Part shown: positions 12,509-15,283 of the stretch, one piece after another
Layout: every line of letters starts with the position of its first letter
Position numbering within the stretch: position 1 is the first letter of the stretch
Source of the DNA: CAYVSF01 sp046482855
Lineage (GTDB): Bacteria > Bacteroidota > Bacteroidia > Bacteroidales > UBA12077
Reading direction: 5' to 3'
Length of the DNA: 15,283 nt
NCBI GenBank assembly: GCA_046482855.1
Contig: JAWOEH010000059.1
Coordinates: forward strand, 1-15,283
Notes under the pieces: generated by a model
Databases searched by the model: none
Seen by the model: only the letters and a program-made list of their open reading frames with translations
What the model was told of the DNA's origin: nothing
Program-made: the position numbers and the translations under genes

Positions 12509-14058
12509 CTAATAAACACCTAAAAAAGGCACTTATGTGGCACAAAGTTAATGAAATGTGGTCAAATTGCTTAAACAAAAGCCAAATTTCTCGCGAGGTG
12601 GGAATCCACAGAAAAACGGTACGACTATACCTCCAAATGGAAGAGGAGGAGTTTTACGCTTGGATAAGCAAGAAAAAGAACTTGCCCTTAAAGCTCCAGG
12701 CCTATCATGATTTTGTAAGAAAGGAATTAGAAAACAAGCCCTATCTCTCGGCTGCCCAGATTGAAGATCGTTTAAAAGAACATTATCCCGATTTTCCAAT
12801 GGTCCATTCCAAGACGGTTTATAATTTTGTTCAAGGCATTCGAAACCAATACGATATTGGTAAGCCCAGACACGAAAATACCCGGGAGTACCAGAAGCGA
12901 GAGGAGTGTGCTTATGGAGAAGAGGCGCAAGTTGACTTTGGGGTTTACAACATGCTAAAGCAGGGCGGAGGCCGACAGAAAGTTTGGGTTTTCGTTATGG
13001 TTTTGAGTCGTTCTCGCCAAAAGTTCATCTATTTTCAAACTAATCCGTTTACCACCTCAATGGCTATTTATGCCCATCAACTGGCTTTTGCCTATTTTCA
13101 AGGCGTTCCTAAGAAAATCCTCTACGATCAAGATAGAGTTTTTATGGTTGATGAGAATCTAGGTGATCTATTATTGACCAACGATTTTCGGCATTATGTA
13201 CGCAATGAGAGTTTTGAAGCCATATTTTGTCGCAAGGCAGATCCTGAAACTAAGGGAAAAGTGGAGAATGTGGTAAAATATGTGAAGCAAAATTTTCTGC
13301 GAGGCCGTGAATTTGCCAATCTGGAAGAACTGAACCAGCTGGCACTAGCTTGGCTTAAGCGAACCGGCAATGGAAAGCAACACAGCACCACCCGATTGGT
13401 TCCATTGGAGGAATGGCAGGTTGAGAAGAAATACCTGCTCCCCATTCGGACTCAGATGAAAGAACCAGAAAACTATCAATTTAAGGAGTATCATGTTCTA
13501 AAAGACCACACAATTGCTTATAAGGGGAATTTTTACAGTCTCCCTCTGGGAACCTACAAGGGCAAAAACACCAACGTATTGGTATCCATTCAGGAGGACA
13601 AGCTAATGATCTATTCCCTGGAGGAGCAACATATTGCAACCCATATCATCAGCATTTTAAAGGGCAAGTATGCTCGCCACAGCGATCATGCCAGAGACAA
13701 ATCGTCCGGAATTGACGAGAAAATTACACTTGTGATTGAAAGATTGGGCAACTCAAATAAGGCCCATGAGTTCATTGAAAAGCTTCGAAATGACAAACCA
13801 CGCTACTTGAACGATAACCTCCGCCTGCTTATGGAAAAAATCGTTGACCATGACTCTATGGTAGTGGAAAAAGCTCTTGATTACTGCTTAGAAAATAATT
13901 TCTATAATGCCAACCAGTTGGCAGAGTTAGTTACCTACTATCAGAAGGAACAAGATGTTATGCCTGAAACAAGTATAACTCCAACAGATGTTCCTTTGCA
14001 GGCCGACATCATGCCTGTGACTAGCAAAATTGACACCTACGAAAAAATCATAAGTTGA
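12502..14058 (+). CDS. istA: IS21-family transposase IstA
   Basis: This is a 518-residue DDE transposase that cuts and joins DNA ends, working with the IstB ATPase. The N-terminal HTH (about 24-46: LNKSQISREVGIHRKTVRLY) binds the terminal repeats. The RNase H-like core has Asp145 in AQVDFGVYN, Asp209 in KKILYDQDR and Glu255 in DPETKGKVENVVKY, with about 45 residues between the second and third as is usual for IS21. A beta-barrel-like Mu-type C-terminal region follows (about 330-395: TIAYKGNFYSLPLGTYKGKN). Length and motifs indicate an intact enzyme. The stop is one base before the istB start, giving translational coupling. The start codon lies in a hairpin. Confidence 0.95.
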   Translation: MKANKHLKKALMWHKVNEMWSNCLNKSQISREVGIHRKTVRLYLQMEEEEFYAWISKKKNLPLKLQAYHDFVRKELENKPYLSAAQIEDRLKEHYPDFPMVHSKTVYNFVQGIRNQYDIGKPRHENTREYQKREECAYGEEAQVDFGVYNMLKQGGGRQKVWVFVMVLSRSRQKFIYFQTNPFTTSMAIYAHQLAFAYFQGVPKKILYDQDRVFMVDENLGDLLLTNDFRHYVRNESFEAIFCRKADPETKGKVENVVKYVKQNFLRGREFANLEELNQLALAWLKRTGNGKQHSTTRLVPLEEWQVEKKYLLPIRTQMKEPENYQFKEYHVLKDHTIAYKGNFYSLPLGTYKGKNTNVLVSIQEDKLMIYSLEEQHIATHIISILKGKYARHSDHARDKSSGIDEKITLVIERLGNSNKAHEFIEKLRNDKPRYLNDNLRLLMEKIVDHDSMVVEKALDYCLENNFYNANQLAELVTYYQKEQDVMPETSITPTDVPLQADIMPVTSKIDTYEKIIS

Positions 14059-14059
14059 T

Positions 14060-14809
14060 ATGAAAGAAATTGATAAAATCCGTCAGTATGCCGATGCACT
14101 GCGACTGACCCTTTTGAAAAACCAACCCGAAGGAATGATCCACGAAGCTCAAATAAATAAACCCAGCTACCTTGAATTCACCAGAATGTTACTGGAGAGA
14201 GAAGTTGTCCAGCGGCAGAAAACGGATTTTGAGCGAAGATTAAAAATGGCACGTATACCCAAGGACAACAACTTAGAGCAATACGATTTCAATCACTCCA
14301 ACGGAATGAGCAAGCCCCAGCTGAAAGAACTTCGGGAGTTGTTGTGGTTGGAACAAAATTACAATCTTATATTGATGGGTCCCTCAGGTACGGGGAAAAC
14401 CTACATTGCCTCAGGACTCATCTATGATGCTATCAAAGGCGGATACAAAGCATACTTCAAAACTATGGGGGAGCTGGTTGCCATCCTTAAGTTAAAAGAG
14501 ATGACCACTTCGGCCATGAATGCCTACAACAGGCTATTAAAAGCACATTTGATTGCAATTGACGACATCATGCTGTTGCCGATGAAAAAGAATGAGGCTG
14601 TAGCATTTTTTAACCTGATCAACCAGCTGCATGAAAAATGTTCCATTATTATAACCACCAACAAGTCACCCAAACAATGGGCAGAAACTCTTGATGACGA
14701 GGTTCTAGCAACAGCACTACTTGATAGGTTACTCTATCGTTGTGAAGTGATAAAGCTCGAAGGTAACTCCTATCGAATGGAGAACAGAAAGACAATATTT
14801 AATCAATAA
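14060..14809 (+). CDS. istB: IS21-family ATP-binding helper protein IstB
   Basis: This 249-residue AAA+ ATPase of the DnaC/IstB group assists target capture by IstA. The Walker A motif is GPSGTGKT (107-114), Walker B is LIAIDDIMLL (Asp168/Asp169), sensor 1 is IIITTNKSP (197-204), and the arginine-finger region is ALLDRLLYRCEVI (219-231). The N-terminal 80 residues are helical and probably mediate contact with IstA. The ATG overlaps the end of istA in a TGATATG arrangement with one base between stop and start. Length is normal and no motif is broken. Confidence 0.95.
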   Translation: MKEIDKIRQYADALRLTLLKNQPEGMIHEAQINKPSYLEFTRMLLEREVVQRQKTDFERRLKMARIPKDNNLEQYDFNHSNGMSKPQLKELRELLWLEQNYNLILMGPSGTGKTYIASGLIYDAIKGGYKAYFKTMGELVAILKLKEMTTSAMNAYNRLLKAHLIAIDDIMLLPMKKNEAVAFFNLINQLHEKCSIIITTNKSPKQWAETLDDEVLATALLDRLLYRCEVIKLEGNSYRMENRKTIFNQ

Positions 14810-14818
14810 TTTTTTTAC

Positions 14819-14858
14819 CCTAATAGTGGCACTTTGTTATTGCGAAAAAATGGTACTT
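14819..14858. repeat. Right terminal repeats of the IS21-family element
   Basis: Inverted copies of both left-end blocks lie 9 bp after the istB stop: inner repeat at 14819-14835 and outer repeat at 14839-14858. Confidence 0.75.
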
Positions 14859-14890
14859 TTTTATTTGCTATTTACAACCAAACAGCCTTG

Positions 14891-14907
14891 TCTCGCCTCA
14901 GGCGAGA
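14891..14907. repeat. Short perfect hairpin TCTCGCC-TCA-GGCGAGA
   Basis: A 7-bp stem with a 3-base loop. It has no T-run after it and stands alone in non-coding DNA, so a dispersed repeat is more likely than a terminator. Confidence 0.5.
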
Positions 14908-14975
14908 TAAACAACTCAACGACTCAACGAATAAACAACAAATGAGACAAAGGGAATGGAAGCATTAAGGGTGTA

Positions 14976-15011
14976 GAGGATAAGGTTGAGGTTGAGGTTG
15001 AGATTGAGATT
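14976..15011. repeat. GGTTGA hexamer tract, right of the IS
   Basis: AGGTTGAGGTTGAGGTTGAG and the following ATTGAGATT make about five near-perfect 6-base units. It is the cleanest of three such tracts in the window. Confidence 0.7.
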
Positions 15012-15151
15012 TGGTAATATGCGTAGCATGCATGTAGAGCCGCTGTATGCTAGGTCTCTGCGGTATGTGGCCAAATGCTGTCAGATGCAATAAAACGGAA
15101 TGGGTGTCCGGATTGCTCCGGAAGATTCAGGTTCAGCACGCACTGGCAGCT

Positions 15152-15283
15152 TCAGAAGGTCCTGTCAGTGTCGGTGGTGCAAAAAAGGGGGCGGTGCTTT
15201 ATTTTTGGATAGTTTGAGATCGTAGAATTAAGCGTCTCGCAATCTTTTGGGATTTTGTCGGTTATCATAAAGGGAAACCATCC
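15152..15283 (-). CDS. Possible C-terminal end of a gene running off the right edge
   Basis: The minus strand is open from the window end to TGA at 15154-15152, 43 codons containing MITDKIPKDCETLNSTISNY and PKIKHRPLFCTTDTDRTF. The composition is protein-like, but no family is recognised and the frame is short, so it may be chance. Confidence 0.22.
   Translation of the reverse strand, partial: GWFPFMITDKIPKDCETLNSTISNYPKIKHRPLFCTTDTDRTF

Larger units (their letters stand above)
12418..14858 (+). mobile_element. Complete IS21-family insertion sequence
   Basis: The element carries intact istA and istB genes. Its ends have outer inverted repeats AAGTGTCAAATTTTCGCAAT (12418-12437) and, read inward on the other strand, AAGTACCATTTTTTCGCAAT (14858-14839), 16 of 20 identical. 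Inner repeats AAAGTACCACTTAGG (12441-12455) and AAAGTGCCACTATTAGG (14835-14819) follow. Multiple terminal repeats of this sort are normal for IS21 elements. No target duplication could be found, so the outer limits are uncertain by a few bases. Confidence 0.85.
14859..15151. other. Non-coding repeat-bearing stretch right of the IS
   Basis: No gene is supported. It holds a perfect TCTCGCC/GGCGAGA hairpin (14891-14907), two tandem ACTCAACG units near 14914-14930, a GGTTGA-type tract (14976-15011), and GGTGTCCGGA (15103-15112), which matches the end of the MITE at 11481. Confidence 0.45.

Noticed and set aside
1..15283. CRISPR array, tRNA, rRNA, integrase or replication origin
   Set aside because: Scanned on both strands; no regularly spaced repeats with unique spacers and no RNA-gene or origin signature were seen.

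Overview
The window looks like a Bacteroidota chromosome, probably a Bacteroidales/Marinilabiliales-type lineage (inference). The support is an 810-residue TonB-type outer-membrane receptor of the CarboxypepD_reg + plug + OMP_b-brl_3 architecture, weak or absent Shine-Dalgarno sequences, promoter-like TAnnTTTG motifs ahead of several genes, and an AT-rich accessory region dropped into a roughly 50% GC backbone.

Region 1 (about 1-6550) is ordinary chromosome. A MacB/FtsX-type ABC transporter permease runs off the left edge on the minus strand. It is divergent from an OmpR-type response regulator, which is followed 4 bp later by its sensor histidine kinase. Next comes the TonB-dependent receptor with its own terminator, and then, convergently, a membrane-anchored class III nucleotide cyclase. 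The two-component pair probably controls one or both flanking envelope genes.

Region 2 (about 6550-10030) is AT-rich accessory DNA. It holds a decayed DUF1016/YhcG-like fragment and a complete type II restriction-modification system. The methyltransferase is a C5-cytosine enzyme with a MerR-like N-terminal HTH, and the endonuclease is of the Eco47II type; the predicted target is GGNCC. The two genes are convergent and overlap by 25 bp. About 800 bp of gene-poor, repeat-bearing DNA follows.

Region 3 (about 10030-12130, all minus strand) looks like the wreck of a secreted polymorphic toxin/immunity locus. In transcription order it has a 46-residue signal-peptide ORF, an 82-residue protein, a 205-bp MITE-like element with a perfect 9-bp target duplication, a 55-residue orphan toxin-tail-like fragment, a 181-residue immunity-like protein, a 145-residue immunity-like protein, and a broken second copy of the 145-residue gene. 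Strong hairpins sit between the coding units.

Region 4 (12418-14858) is an intact IS21-family insertion sequence (istA, istB and multiple terminal repeats). Its istA start codon lies in a predicted hairpin. Degenerate GGTTGA-type repeat tracts lie on both sides of it. The last 400 bp hold repeats and a short open frame running off the right edge.

I see no tRNA, rRNA, CRISPR array or replication origin. The most interesting parts are the MITE and the toxin/immunity remnant with its duplicated immunity-like gene.
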